The position numbers were made by a program, and so were the translations under genes. The notes below the pieces were generated by a model. The model had not been told where the DNA came from. It made no database searches and was given only the letters and a program-made list of their open reading frames with translations. 64,000 nucleotides of DNA from positions 1 to 64,000 of the forward strand of contig NZ_JBNAIK010000001.1 in NCBI RefSeq assembly GCF_052048155.1. Reading direction: 5' to 3'. This DNA comes from HIMB114 sp052048155 (GTDB taxonomy: Bacteria > Pseudomonadota > Alphaproteobacteria > Pelagibacterales > Pelagibacteraceae). Positions 50,795-58,654 of this stretch are shown one piece after another. Positions within the stretch are counted from its first letter, which is position 1. Each line of letters starts with the position of its first letter.

Positions 50795-51873
50795 TATTTT
50801 TTACTCATCTCCCATAAGGCAGAATTGCCATTGGATAACAAATAAATTTTTCCCTTAGGCCCAATTTTTATATCTCGAATTCTTCCAATATCATCTTTAA
50901 AAATAATCATTTCTTTTCCTATTTTATTATCACTAACAAACTCCAACTTTCTTAATGATTGGTTTCTAAGTGATGTCATTAAGATATGACCATTCCATTC
51001 TTCAAATTCAATACCTCTGTAAATTTGTACCGCACTGACCGCAATAGATGGAACCCAAGTATATAAAGGATTGGTAAATCTTTTATCCCACTTTTGAACT
51101 TCACCACATTTTGTCATGCTATAATTCGTTCCACCCCAACACCATATCTTCCAACCATAATTTTTAGCAAATTTCACTTCACCAAAAAAATCTCCACCTC
51201 TTGCCCCATGGTTTGATATGTAAACTTTGTTATTAAATGGAGATAAGGTCATACCTTGAGGATTTCTAATTCCAATTTGATAAATCTCAGGCAACCAATC
51301 AGATTTACCCTTAAACTTTGGATTATCTTTTGGAACAGATCCATCAAGGTTAATTCTTATAATACTTCCTGGATGTTTCTTAGAATCTTGTGCTATGTTA
51401 TCTCCACCTCTTTCTCCTGCACTTGCATAAAGGTATTTATTATCTTGGATCACCATTCTACATCCAAAATGATAACCAGAGTTAATCGGTGGGTCAGCTT
51501 GAAAAATATTCTTAAAATTTAAATTTGTTTTAGAGAATTTTGCTTTCGCAATAGATGTGCTGGTTTTGCCAGATCCTCTATCTTCAGTATAGCAAATAAA
51601 AATATCATCCTTATGCTTTAAAATCTCTAAAAGACCGCCTTGTCCATCAACTTTGAAATTTAGATTGTGCTGAATATTTTTTTGAGTTTTTTTAATAATA
51701 TCAATTAAAAGAATTTTTCCCTCTTTCTCAGAAATTAAAGCTTCTGAACTTGAAATAAATGTTAAACTCCAAGGGTTTTCTAAATCTAAGATTTTTTTAA
51801 TCTTAAAGTTTTCTAGCGCTGAAGCAGGGAGTATAGAAATCAATAGGATTATAAAAATTTTAATGAAATTCAT
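50794..51873 (-). CDS. PQQ-dependent sugar dehydrogenase (GSDH family)
   Basis: A 359-residue secreted protein with a signal peptide (1-19) and a six-bladed beta-propeller fold typical of soluble glucose/sorbosone dehydrogenases. Visible segments are NPWSLTFISSSEALISEKEG, DGQGGLLEI, RNPQGMTLSPFNNKVYISNHG, GARGGDFFGEV and GRIRDIKIGPKGKIY. It would oxidise sugars in the periplasm using PQQ. No PQQ synthesis gene is in the window. The Lys-rich mature part fits the low GC. Confidence 0.85.
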   Translation of the reverse strand: MNFIKIFIILLISILPASALENFKIKKILDLENPWSLTFISSSEALISEKEGKILLIDIIKKTQKNIQHNLNFKVDGQGGLLEILKHKDDIFICYTEDRGSGKTSTSIAKAKFSKTNLNFKNIFQADPPINSGYHFGCRMVIQDNKYLYASAGERGGDNIAQDSKKHPGSIIRINLDGSVPKDNPKFKGKSDWLPEIYQIGIRNPQGMTLSPFNNKVYISNHGARGGDFFGEVKFAKNYGWKIWCWGGTNYSMTKCGEVQKWDKRFTNPLYTWVPSIAVSAVQIYRGIEFEEWNGHILMTSLRNQSLRKLEFVSDNKIGKEMIIFKDDIGRIRDIKIGPKGKIYLLSNGNSALWEMSKK

Positions 51874-51930
51874 TATTAATTAATAACAAAAAATTTTGAT
51901 ATTTGTGATAACTTTTATTAGTATTAAAGT

Positions 51931-52404
51931 ATGAAATTTATCTTTCTTTTATTTTCCCATGGTGCAGTTCTTGGAATTGGTTTTGCTTTAGGGGTTTATT
52001 TTTTACCTATCTTAACAGCGCCAAAATCAGCTAATCTCTCACAAATCGAGCAGGTGGTATCAAATCCAGTTTACAAAGCGGAGTTTAAAAAAGGTCAACG
52101 TGGTAATGATTTTTTTCACTGGGGTGAGGGTCAATTAGTGATTACAAATAATGAAATTGCACTTAAAGGAAAGGTAGCGCCCGGTCCTGATTATAAAATC
52201 TATTTAACTAAAAAATTTGTAGAACACGAAGATGAGTTTTTGCCTATAAAACAAAATGCATTATATGTTGCTGATTTAAAAGTATTTGAAAACTTTATTG
52301 TACCACTTGATAAAAAAATTAATTTTGAAGATTACAATACCATCATTATTTGGTGTGAAGCATTTAAAGAATTTATTACTTCTGCAAAATATAAATCACT
52401 ATAA
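51931..52404 (+). CDS. Membrane-anchored DM13-domain protein
   Basis: A 157-residue protein with an N-terminal membrane anchor (about residues 3-27). The DM13 domain follows: GQRGNDFFHWGEGQLVI, GPDYKIYL, and the end NTIIIWCEAFKEFITSAKY, with the conserved Cys in IWC. DM13 domains are thought to have a redox function in secreted proteins. The end overlaps the convergent azlD gene by six bases. Confidence 0.8.
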   Translation: MKFIFLLFSHGAVLGIGFALGVYFLPILTAPKSANLSQIEQVVSNPVYKAEFKKGQRGNDFFHWGEGQLVITNNEIALKGKVAPGPDYKIYLTKKFVEHEDEFLPIKQNALYVADLKVFENFIVPLDKKINFEDYNTIIIWCEAFKEFITSAKYKSL

Positions 52405-52707
52405 AATATAAGATAAGAACCAATAAGAAACTAAGCCTGTTGCAATGGTTAAAATTGTATTTTTTGTAAAATACCCAACTATCAAAGCCAAAATAAAAGC
52501 ATAAAATTCATATGTATTAAAATGCAATGATTGATTTTTATTTAAAAATACTGCTGGAAAAATAATTGCAGGAAAAACTGCTGAAGGAACATAGGTTAAA
52601 ACTTTCTTTGTTGTTACGCTTAATGACTCTGGTTTGATAATTGCAATCAAAGAATATCTCATTAAGAAGGTTATAATTCCAGCAATGATCATTAATGTCG
52701 AAATCAT
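52399..52707 (-). CDS. azlD: AzlD-family branched-chain amino-acid exporter subunit
   Basis: A 102-residue inner-membrane protein with three or four segments, including the family blocks TFLMRYSLIAI near the start and YVPSAVFPAIIFPAVF in the middle. It pairs with AzlC in export of branched-chain amino acids or analogues. Its start overlaps the azlC stop by four bases. Confidence 0.88.
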   Translation of the reverse strand: MISTLMIIAGIITFLMRYSLIAIIKPESLSVTTKKVLTYVPSAVFPAIIFPAVFLNKNQSLHFNTYEFYAFILALIVGYFTKNTILTIATGLVSYWFLSYIL

Positions 52708-53411
52708 TTTGCAAACCTTTTAAAATTTTTAATTAAAAAATATGCAACGCTAAGAGCAATCAAGGCTGATAAAATAATATAAATCTTAAGTGGAAAATTA
52801 AATAACAAAAGAGATACGAGACCAGATACCATCATAACAATGACATGATCAATTTTATTTAATTCTTTTACTAGTAACGACAAAAACGTAATTGGAATTG
52901 CAAAAGATAATCCAAGTTCAGGCGGAACTATATTTCCAAGCAATACTCCACACACTGTCGAAATTTGCCAAAAAAACCATAAGGTAAAACCAGAACCTAA
53001 TAAATGATATCTAAAGTTTTTGTTTTTTTTTATATATGGGAGCGATACTGCAAATGCTTGATCAGTTAATAAATAACTCAATAATATTTTCCATCCATTT
53101 GTAAGTTTATTAAAATATTGAGAACAAACAGCACCGTATAGTAAATGCCTTGAATTAATTGCACCTACTGATCCAAGAATAATATAAGGAGATGTCCCAA
53201 CAGAAAGAAGCTGAACAAATGCTAACTGCGAAGCACCACCAAATATTACAAATGAACTTGCAATAACCGCCCAGGGCTCCAATCCCAATTCTAATCCCAA
53301 AACACCATAAATAATTCCAAAAGGAATAACGGGAATGAGCAATGTTAAAACATCCTGGATACCTTGAAAAAAAATTTTGCTTTTCATACTCGTAGAAATA
53401 GATTGATACAT
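52704..53411 (-). CDS. azlC: AzlC-family branched-chain amino-acid exporter
   Basis: A 235-residue inner-membrane protein. The family features are VIPFGIIYGVLGLELGL, SSFVIFGGASQLAFVQLL, INSRHLLYGAV and LLTDQAFAVSL. It forms the large subunit of the AzlCD exporter. It is divergent from the SRAP gene with only 26 bases between the start codons, so their promoters overlap. Confidence 0.9.
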   Translation of the reverse strand: MYQSISTSMKSKIFFQGIQDVLTLLIPVIPFGIIYGVLGLELGLEPWAVIASSFVIFGGASQLAFVQLLSVGTSPYIILGSVGAINSRHLLYGAVCSQYFNKLTNGWKILLSYLLTDQAFAVSLPYIKKNKNFRYHLLGSGFTLWFFWQISTVCGVLLGNIVPPELGLSFAIPITFLSLLVKELNKIDHVIVMMVSGLVSLLLFNFPLKIYIILSALIALSVAYFLIKNFKRFAK

Positions 53412-53437
53412 CTTATAGATAAAATATTAAAGCAACT

Positions 53438-54070
53438 ATGTGCGGACGTTATGCTGTTACAAAGGCAGTAAAAAAAACAAAAAATATTGTTCAAAACAAT
53501 GAAGGGGTTGAAGATACAGATAACTTCAATGCCTACCCGACTCAACAATTGCCAATTATTAAAAAAGATGATGATGCCCTCACTTTAACAAACTATCACT
53601 GGGGACTGGTTCCAAAATGGTCTGAGAAAATGCAAGATTTTAGACCTTTAAATAATGCAAGATTAGAAACGTTAATGGAAAAAAGAACCTTTAGTGGTTT
53701 GGTAGCAAAACAAAGGTGTGTTGTTCCAGCTGATGGATACTATGAATGGAGAAAAAATGATGAAGGAAAAAAGTTTCCTCAATTCATAAAACGAGAGCAC
53801 AATGAACCATTGTTTTTTTGTGGCCTTTATCAAAAAAATACGAATATCGAATTTTCAATTATCACCACAGCAGCTAAAGAAGAGTTAGCGGATATTCATC
53901 ATAGAATGCCAGTAATTTTAAAAGAAGAAGAAATTAATAATTATTTAAATGCAGCAGACCCTATGGTGTTTTTAAATAGTCACGAAAATCCTAAACTTGT
54001 TTTTTATGAAGTAGGCCGGGATGTGAACAATCCATCCAATAACCATCCTGGTCTTTTAGATTCCGCGTAA
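53438..54070 (+). CDS. yedK: SRAP-family (HMCES/YedK) DNA-protein crosslink protein
   Basis: A 210-residue protein that starts MCGRYAV, so Cys2 becomes N-terminal after Met removal. This Cys forms a thiazolidine bond with abasic sites in single-stranded DNA. Other conserved parts are NARLETLMEKRTF, RCVVPADGYYEW (the Glu of the active site) and IHHRMPVIL (His). It protects abasic sites during replication or the SOS response. The stop lies directly at the T-run of the minus-strand RNA terminator. Confidence 0.92.
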   Translation: MCGRYAVTKAVKKTKNIVQNNEGVEDTDNFNAYPTQQLPIIKKDDDALTLTNYHWGLVPKWSEKMQDFRPLNNARLETLMEKRTFSGLVAKQRCVVPADGYYEWRKNDEGKKFPQFIKREHNEPLFFCGLYQKNTNIEFSIITTAAKEELADIHHRMPVILKEEEINNYLNAADPMVFLNSHENPKLVFYEVGRDVNNPSNNHPGLLDSA

Positions 54071-54120
54071 AAAAAAACTTCGCTGCATAACTATTCCCAA
54101 GAACAGCTACACGCGAAGTT
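54069..54120 (-). terminator. Intrinsic terminator of the candidate RNA
   Basis: The arms AACTTCGC and GCGAAGTT (54076-54083 and 54113-54120) are exact complements and continue inward through about 12 more pairs, including G-T pairs, around a TTGG loop. Nine T residues follow on the minus strand. No T-run follows on the plus strand, so it acts for the minus strand only. Confidence 0.8.
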
Positions 54121-54262
54121 ATTTGCCATGTGATTTAAGCACTACTCCCACGGCCTCACTCTGAAGAGTCGAAGTGCTACCTACACCTTCAGCTTTCTGC
54201 AGTGAGCAATCAGTTTGACCCTACTTCCCACTGTCAGCTAAGAACTTGCGCCCTCAGTTAAA
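54069..54262 (-). ncRNA. Probable structured noncoding RNA, class unknown
   Basis: The gap 54071-54338 has no gene but much higher G+C than its surroundings and three stem-loops on the minus strand. They are a bulged 8-bp stem (54197-54204 with 54229-54237), a stem AGCACT/AGTGCT (54138-54143 with 54173-54178), and a long terminator hairpin at the 3' end. A TATTAT-like -10 element lies near 54270. An RNA of about 190 bases is implied. I see no tmRNA, SRP, RNase P or tRNA features; 6S RNA was considered but the ends do not pair with each other. Confidence 0.6.
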
Positions 54263-54338
54263 AACATAATAATTTAACTAGTTTTAAAAAGGTATCGCTC
54301 TTTAGTTGATTCTATAATCGGTCTGTGAAATGTGTGGA

Positions 54339-54782
54339 TTATTTTTTTCTTCTGTAATCCCATGGATATTGAAATTCCATTGCCCATAAACCGAGCTTAT
54401 TTTTTTTTGCAAAATTTTCATCTTCAACAAATTGTTTTGAATACCTTCTGTATGCAAAAGCATAACCATTCTTTACAAGAAAACTTGATAAACTTTCATT
54501 GTTAACAAAACACTCTGCTACAATTCTTTTGTACCGGTCAGTAGTAATTTTTTTACAATTTACTTTTTGATTATTAATTTTCTCAACTAGTTTAACTTTA
54601 GATAATACTCCGCATTTTATATTTTTGTTATTTTGTTTACAGGTTTGAGACATTTCAGGAGCATCAATTCCATGAAAGCGATATTTTATTTTACCAATAT
54701 GAATCGTGTCTCCATCAACAACTCTTAAATTTTGGGCAAAAACAATGGTGGGTAAGAAAAAAAGAATTAAAAAAAATTTCAT
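54339..54782 (-). CDS. Secreted thermonuclease-like nuclease (SNase)
   Basis: A 147-residue protein with a signal peptide (1-16, ending VFA). The SNase fold is shown by VVDGDTIHIG, YRFHGIDAPEM (first catalytic region), TDRYKRIVAECFV (second Arg) and GYAFAYRRYSKQFVEDE. Active residues Asp, Arg, Glu and Arg appear retained. It likely degrades extracellular or periplasmic nucleic acid. It abuts the lytic lipoprotein gene upstream. Confidence 0.88.
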   Translation of the reverse strand: MKFFLILFFLPTIVFAQNLRVVDGDTIHIGKIKYRFHGIDAPEMSQTCKQNNKNIKCGVLSKVKLVEKINNQKVNCKKITTDRYKRIVAECFVNNESLSSFLVKNGYAFAYRRYSKQFVEDENFAKKNKLGLWAMEFQYPWDYRRKK

Positions 54783-55370
54783 CTAAAAGATGATATACTT
54801 ATTTCGGTTAAGTTTCGATTGGCACTTTCTAATTTGAGCTCTATATTTTTTAGCCGTTCTTGATACCTCTTTTGCATATGGGATAGACTCCGGTCTCGTT
54901 CTTTTTGTCCAGCCATTATAATAATAAAGATACTGTCTAAAATAATTCTTCTTTGAAACCTTCATTTTTTTATATGTCTGATCGACATACCATCCTATAA
55001 AATCAGATGAATCTTTAAACAAAACACGAGTGACGTATTTCTTACCCGTACTTCTTTTATAAGTCTCCCAAGTATCAACGACAGCTTGAGAATAGCCTAG
55101 TGAACTAGATTTTCTTTTCCAAGGAATAACTTTGAAAAGCTTTGTTCGCTCTGGTCTAGCAAGCCAGTCATAGCCACTTTCTTTTTTAATAATTGCCATT
55201 TGAAGCTCAATTGGTGCACCCCATTTTTTTTCAGTGGATTTTGCAAACTTGTACCAAAGGTATTTTTCATCAAAAATAGCACAAGCATTCACTGTATTTT
55301 TCGGAACAGAGCTACAACCAATAAGAATAAGAAATAAAAAAAATAAAAAATATTTTTTTAACTGATTCAT
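54783..55370 (-). CDS. Lipoprotein with lysozyme/transglycosylase-like domain
   Basis: A 195-residue lipoprotein with the lipobox LILIGCSS (Cys19). The mature domain has the lysozyme-like pattern: IELQMAIIKKESGYDWLARPE with a candidate catalytic Glu, then SSSLGYSQAVVDTWETY, and YYNGWTKRTRPESIPYA at the end. The pattern resembles transglycosylase SLT-type proteins that trim peptidoglycan. It abuts the SNase gene and is divergent from selO, 40 bases away. Confidence 0.78.
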   Translation of the reverse strand: MNQLKKYFLFFLFLILIGCSSVPKNTVNACAIFDEKYLWYKFAKSTEKKWGAPIELQMAIIKKESGYDWLARPERTKLFKVIPWKRKSSSLGYSQAVVDTWETYKRSTGKKYVTRVLFKDSSDFIGWYVDQTYKKMKVSKKNYFRQYLYYYNGWTKRTRPESIPYAKEVSRTAKKYRAQIRKCQSKLNRNKYIIF

Positions 55371-55410
55371 TAAATGTTATATTAAAAATCATAAACGATC
55401 AGTAAAGGAA

Positions 55411-56865
55411 ATGATGAATAATTCTGGATTTAAATTTGATAATACTTACGCCAATTTACCAGAGATTATGGCAACAAAACTATCTCCAGTTGCTGTAAAA
55501 AAACCAGAATTAGTAATTTTGAATCATGATCTTGCTAAATCTTTAGGTTTAGATTTTTCAAAACATTCCGATCAAGAAAATGCAGAAATTTTTTCAGGCA
55601 ATAAACTCATTGATGGATCACTGCCACTTGCACAAGCTTATTGTGGTCATCAGTTTGGTCACTTTGTGATGCTTGGTGATGGAAGGGCTATTTTATTAGG
55701 AGAACACATAGATCCAAAAAATCAACGTTGGGATATTCAATTAAAAGGTTCGGGTAAAACACCTTACTCAAGAGGCGGTGATGGAAGAGCAGCATTAGGA
55801 CCAATGCTTAGAGAATATATTATCAGTGAAGCCATTCATTTTTTAAACATCCCAACCACAAGAAGTTTGGCCGTTGTAACAACAGGTGAAGATGTTTTAA
55901 GAGAAACAAAACTTAAAGGTGCAGTGTTAACTAGAATTGCATCATCTCATTTAAGAGTTGGTACATTTCAATATGTTGCCGCTAAACAAGATATCTCAGC
56001 ACTTAAAACGTTAGTTGATTATGCTATTGAGCGGCATTATCCAGAACTTCTTCAAGCTCAAAATAAAGCCATAGCACTTTTTAAGTCTGTCATGAAACGA
56101 CAAATTGAACTGATTGTAAATTGGATGCGGGTTTCTTTTATTCATGGTGTGATGAATACGGATAACATGTCAATTTCAGGAGAAAGTATTGATTATGGTC
56201 CGTGCGCATTTATGGATCACTATGATACCAAAACCGTATTTAGTTCTATTGATCATTATGGACGTTATGCATATGGAAGCCAGCCTATTATTGGACAATG
56301 GAATTTAGCTAGATTTGCAGAAAGTTTATTTCCTTTACTAGATGAGGATGAAAAAAAATCTGAGGGGATCGCTAATGATTTAATTAAAGAATATGAAGAA
56401 CTATTTGCAGATAAGTTTCATGTGATGATGAAGAATAAACTTGGTATGATTTCAGATGAAGACCAAGATAAACAAATGATGAGTGATTTATTTAAACTCA
56501 TGCATAAAAACCAAGCCGATTATACCAATACCTTTAGATACTTAATCAATGGTAAATTTCCTCAAGAAAAATTACTGAATGATCCTGATTTTATTATTTG
56601 GGAAGCAGAGTGGAAAAAAAGGTTATCTAAAAATCAAAAGAGTGAAGATGGTTATCAATTAATGATGAAACATAATCCACTATTTATACCAAGAAACCAT
56701 AAAGTCGAAGAAGCTTTATCAGCCGCAGATGATGGAGATATATCTAAATTTTTATCTTTATGTGAAGTAATCAAAAAACCCTATACTGAAGATGTAAATT
56801 TAGAAGAATTCACAAAACCTGCACCTGCATCTGATCGTGTATACAAAACATATTGTGGAACTTGA
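55411..56865 (+). CDS. selO: SelO/YdiU pseudokinase AMPylase
   Basis: A 484-residue protein that transfers AMP to proteins during redox stress in relatives. Family motifs are NHDLAKSLGLD, AQAYCGHQFGHFVMLGDGRA, WDIQLKGSGKTPYSRGGDGRA, NTDNMSISGESIDYGPCAFMD and the C-terminal YKTYCGT. The Cys at the third position from the end matches the place of selenocysteine or Cys in SelO. Length is normal. Confidence 0.93.
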   Translation: MMNNSGFKFDNTYANLPEIMATKLSPVAVKKPELVILNHDLAKSLGLDFSKHSDQENAEIFSGNKLIDGSLPLAQAYCGHQFGHFVMLGDGRAILLGEHIDPKNQRWDIQLKGSGKTPYSRGGDGRAALGPMLREYIISEAIHFLNIPTTRSLAVVTTGEDVLRETKLKGAVLTRIASSHLRVGTFQYVAAKQDISALKTLVDYAIERHYPELLQAQNKAIALFKSVMKRQIELIVNWMRVSFIHGVMNTDNMSISGESIDYGPCAFMDHYDTKTVFSSIDHYGRYAYGSQPIIGQWNLARFAESLFPLLDEDEKKSEGIANDLIKEYEELFADKFHVMMKNKLGMISDEDQDKQMMSDLFKLMHKNQADYTNTFRYLINGKFPQEKLLNDPDFIIWEAEWKKRLSKNQKSEDGYQLMMKHNPLFIPRNHKVEEALSAADDGDISKFLSLCEVIKKPYTEDVNLEEFTKPAPASDRVYKTYCGT

Positions 56866-56886
56866 TTTTTATTTTAAAAGAAAATT

Positions 56887-56985
56887 ATGGATATAAAAAA
56901 AATTAACCAAACAAGAAAAAAACTGACTAAATTTATAAATAAAATTAATCAAGCAGGTAAAAAGAAAAAGAAAGCTAAAAGATGA
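56887..56985 (+). CDS. Tiny basic ORF (32 aa)
   Basis: A 32-codon frame between selO and the DUF4149 gene, with a stop that overlaps the next ATG (ATGA). It is almost half Lys/Arg (for example QAGKKKKKAKR). The overlap suggests translational coupling. It may bind nucleic acid or be a leader for the next gene. Confidence 0.45.
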   Translation: MDIKKINQTRKKLTKFINKINQAGKKKKKAKR

Positions 56986-57371
56986 GTGAGCAAATTATTA
57001 TGAATATGGTGTCCTTAGTTTTGGGGATCATGTTATTTTTTTCTTTTATTTTAGCGCCAATGATTTTTAAAGTTTTGCCACCAGATAATGCAGGGGTATT
57101 TATCCGTGCAATTTTTCCGTATTACTATCTGGTAAATTTATTGATCCTTGGACTGGTCTCTGGATTTTATATTTTTTATCAAACTTTTATTTTAGACTTT
57201 TATCTCGTATTCACTTCAGCCTTATTGTTCTTTTTTAATTTAGTTTATTTAATGCCAAAGATTAATAAATTAAAAGATGAACGAAATGAAAAAGCTTTTA
57301 AAATTTCTCACTTCATTTCAGTGGTTATAAACTTTGCACAACTTATAATGCTAGGAATTGTGCTCGCTTAA
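56982..57371 (+). CDS. DUF4149 membrane protein
   Basis: A 129-residue protein with four membrane segments. The block LAPMIFKVLPPDNAGVFIRAIFPYYYLVN fits the P-x-F-x-x-L and A-G-x-F-x-x-I-F-P-x-Y-Y pattern of DUF4149 (TMEM205-like). Function is unknown. Its end overlaps the convergent zinc-ribbon gene by four bases. Confidence 0.75.
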   Translation: MSEQIIMNMVSLVLGIMLFFSFILAPMIFKVLPPDNAGVFIRAIFPYYYLVNLLILGLVSGFYIFYQTFILDFYLVFTSALLFFFNLVYLMPKINKLKDERNEKAFKISHFISVVINFAQLIMLGIVLA

Positions 57372-57553
57372 TTTGCGCCCATGTCAGCACCGCAACATTG
57401 TGGTGATTTGATTTTACCTTCACACGTTGGGCATTTAGAAATTTGAACTTGAGTTCCATTCACATCTAAATGATCATTGGCTAAAGGCTCATTGCATTTT
57501 GCACATGATGCATTAACTGACATTCCACATTTTTTACATTCGTATGTAGACAT
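57368..57553 (-). CDS. Small double zinc-ribbon protein
   Basis: A 61-residue protein with CxxC pairs at CKKC, CAKC and CPTC and a final CC pair (PQCCGA), nine Cys in all. This would hold two zinc sites. No catalytic domain is attached. The family is not named here; a metal-binding or regulatory role is probable. Confidence 0.7.
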   Translation of the reverse strand: MSTYECKKCGMSVNASCAKCNEPLANDHLDVNGTQVQISKCPTCEGKIKSPQCCGADMGAN

Positions 57554-57592
57554 GCCTAAATTATAATCAGTTTTGAATGGAGTTGCAATAAA

Positions 57593-57895
57593 CTAAGCGA
57601 TACGTTTTTTAAAATTATCTAAGATTGTTTCTACTTTTTTATAATTGTCGGATAGTGCTTGTTTTGGATCAAAATAAAATTTATCCAATTGATTTAGATC
57701 GTAATTAATTTCTTCAAAAATTTTAATCGCCTCATCATGACTACGTTTTAATTCAAATGCTAAACCTTTGAGTTTTGCATCATTAGTCTCTTCTGCGATT
57801 TTTTTTGAGATGGCACTTGCTTTACGAAGTAAATTAAAAGCTTCTTCTTCTTTTTTTTTATTTTTTTTCTTGAAGATATTTAAAAACGAAAACAT
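57593..57895 (-). CDS. Small helical protein of unknown function
   Basis: A 100-residue, mostly helical protein with a hydrophobic start (MFSFLNIF) and a run of Lys. The rest alternates charged and hydrophobic residues and could form a coiled coil (KGLAFELKRSHDEAIKIFEEI). No known motif. It is transcribed with neighbours on the minus strand. Confidence 0.55.
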   Translation of the reverse strand: MFSFLNIFKKKNKKKEEEAFNLLRKASAISKKIAEETNDAKLKGLAFELKRSHDEAIKIFEEINYDLNQLDKFYFDPKQALSDNYKKVETILDNFKKRIA

Positions 57896-57925
57896 CCTGA
57901 AGTTGTATAATGATTTGTTTTAAAT

Positions 57926-58159
57926 TTAAACTGATTTTTGAGTAAAAGTTTTGGTCCATAATTTATCTAATAGATAATACCAAACACCATTAATTGTTGG
58001 CTCGATTAAAGCTACCAAACCAGCTTCAAATAAACTAGCACCAGTTAAAACAGATACGACTGTCATGGCAATGATCACATGACCACAAGTATAGATTAAC
58101 GCTCTACCAAAACTGGTCCCAGCAACAACATTAAAAATACCTTTTCTAAATTCTGTCAT
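57926..58159 (-). CDS. mntX: Manganese-importer-like small membrane protein (MntX/DUF2061 type)
   Basis: A 77-residue protein with two membrane segments (about 16-38 and 42-60) and the family-like ending EAGLVALIEPTINGVWYYLLDKLW, resembling DUF2061. A 22-base palindrome lies one base before its start codon, and a MntR regulator is divergent from it. MntX is a known marine manganese importer under Mur control in Roseobacters and found in SAR11. I identify this gene as a probable MntX from context and type; sequence identity was not tested. Confidence 0.6.
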   Translation of the reverse strand: MTEFRKGIFNVVAGTSFGRALIYTCGHVIIAMTVVSVLTGASLFEAGLVALIEPTINGVWYYLLDKLWTKTFTQKSV

Positions 58160-58160
58160 A

Positions 58161-58182
58161 AAGTTTAGCCTTGGCTAAACTT
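58161..58182. promoter_or_regulatory. Palindromic operator, probable MntR box
   Basis: The arms AAGTTTAGCC and GGCTAAACTT are exact complements separated by TT. The operator sits one base upstream of the mntX-like start codon and about 56 bases from mntR. Binding would block both transcription and the ribosome site. A second, weaker inverted repeat (ACTTGC at 58186-58191, GCAAGT at 58202-58207) lies on the mntR side. Confidence 0.7.
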
Positions 58183-58237
58183 ATTACTTGCTAAGATTAT
58201 TGCAAGTGTTAAATAGCCGAAAGATTTAAATATTATT

Positions 58238-58654
58238 ATGAAAACCACTAGATCTAGTAGTCCTCAATTATTTAAAACTACCCAGAGTAGAAAAAGCATC
58301 GAACTTCTCGAAGATTATGTTGAAGCAATTGATGAAATTTTAAACACAAAAGGTTCAGTGAAGAACGTTGATCTTTGTAAATATTTTGGCGTGTCGAACG
58401 CGACGGTTAGTAAAAATATTAAAAGATTAATTAAAGCAAAACTTGTTGAGAGTGAAAAATATAAAAATATTTTTTTAACATCTCATGGAAAAAAATTAGC
58501 AGAACAATCTAATACAAGGCATGAAATATTATTTAATTTTTTAACTAAACTTGGTGTGCCTAGAAAAATTGCAGAAATTGATTCAGAAGGAATGGAGCAT
58601 CATATAAGTAAAGAAACTTTAAATATGATGAAAAAGTTTAATAAAGCTAATTAA
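58238..58654 (+). CDS. mntR: Manganese-responsive repressor MntR (DtxR family)
   Basis: A 138-residue regulator. The helix-turn-helix reads NVDLCKYFGVSNATVSKNIKRL. Metal ligands of Bacillus MntR are all found: Asp26 and Glu29 (LEDYVEAI), His95 (TRHE), Glu117, Glu120 and His121 (EGMEHH). It therefore should bind Mn(II) and repress at high manganese. The SH3 domain of longer DtxR proteins is absent, as in other MntR. Its end overlaps the convergent deacetylase gene by eight bases. Confidence 0.9.
   Translation: MKTTRSSSPQLFKTTQSRKSIELLEDYVEAIDEILNTKGSVKNVDLCKYFGVSNATVSKNIKRLIKAKLVESEKYKNIFLTSHGKKLAEQSNTRHEILFNFLTKLGVPRKIAEIDSEGMEHHISKETLNMMKKFNKAN

Noticed and set aside
54069..54262. 6S RNA or tmRNA identity for the structured RNA
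   Set aside because: The two ends do not form a long closing stem, and no tRNA-like or tag-coding part is visible.
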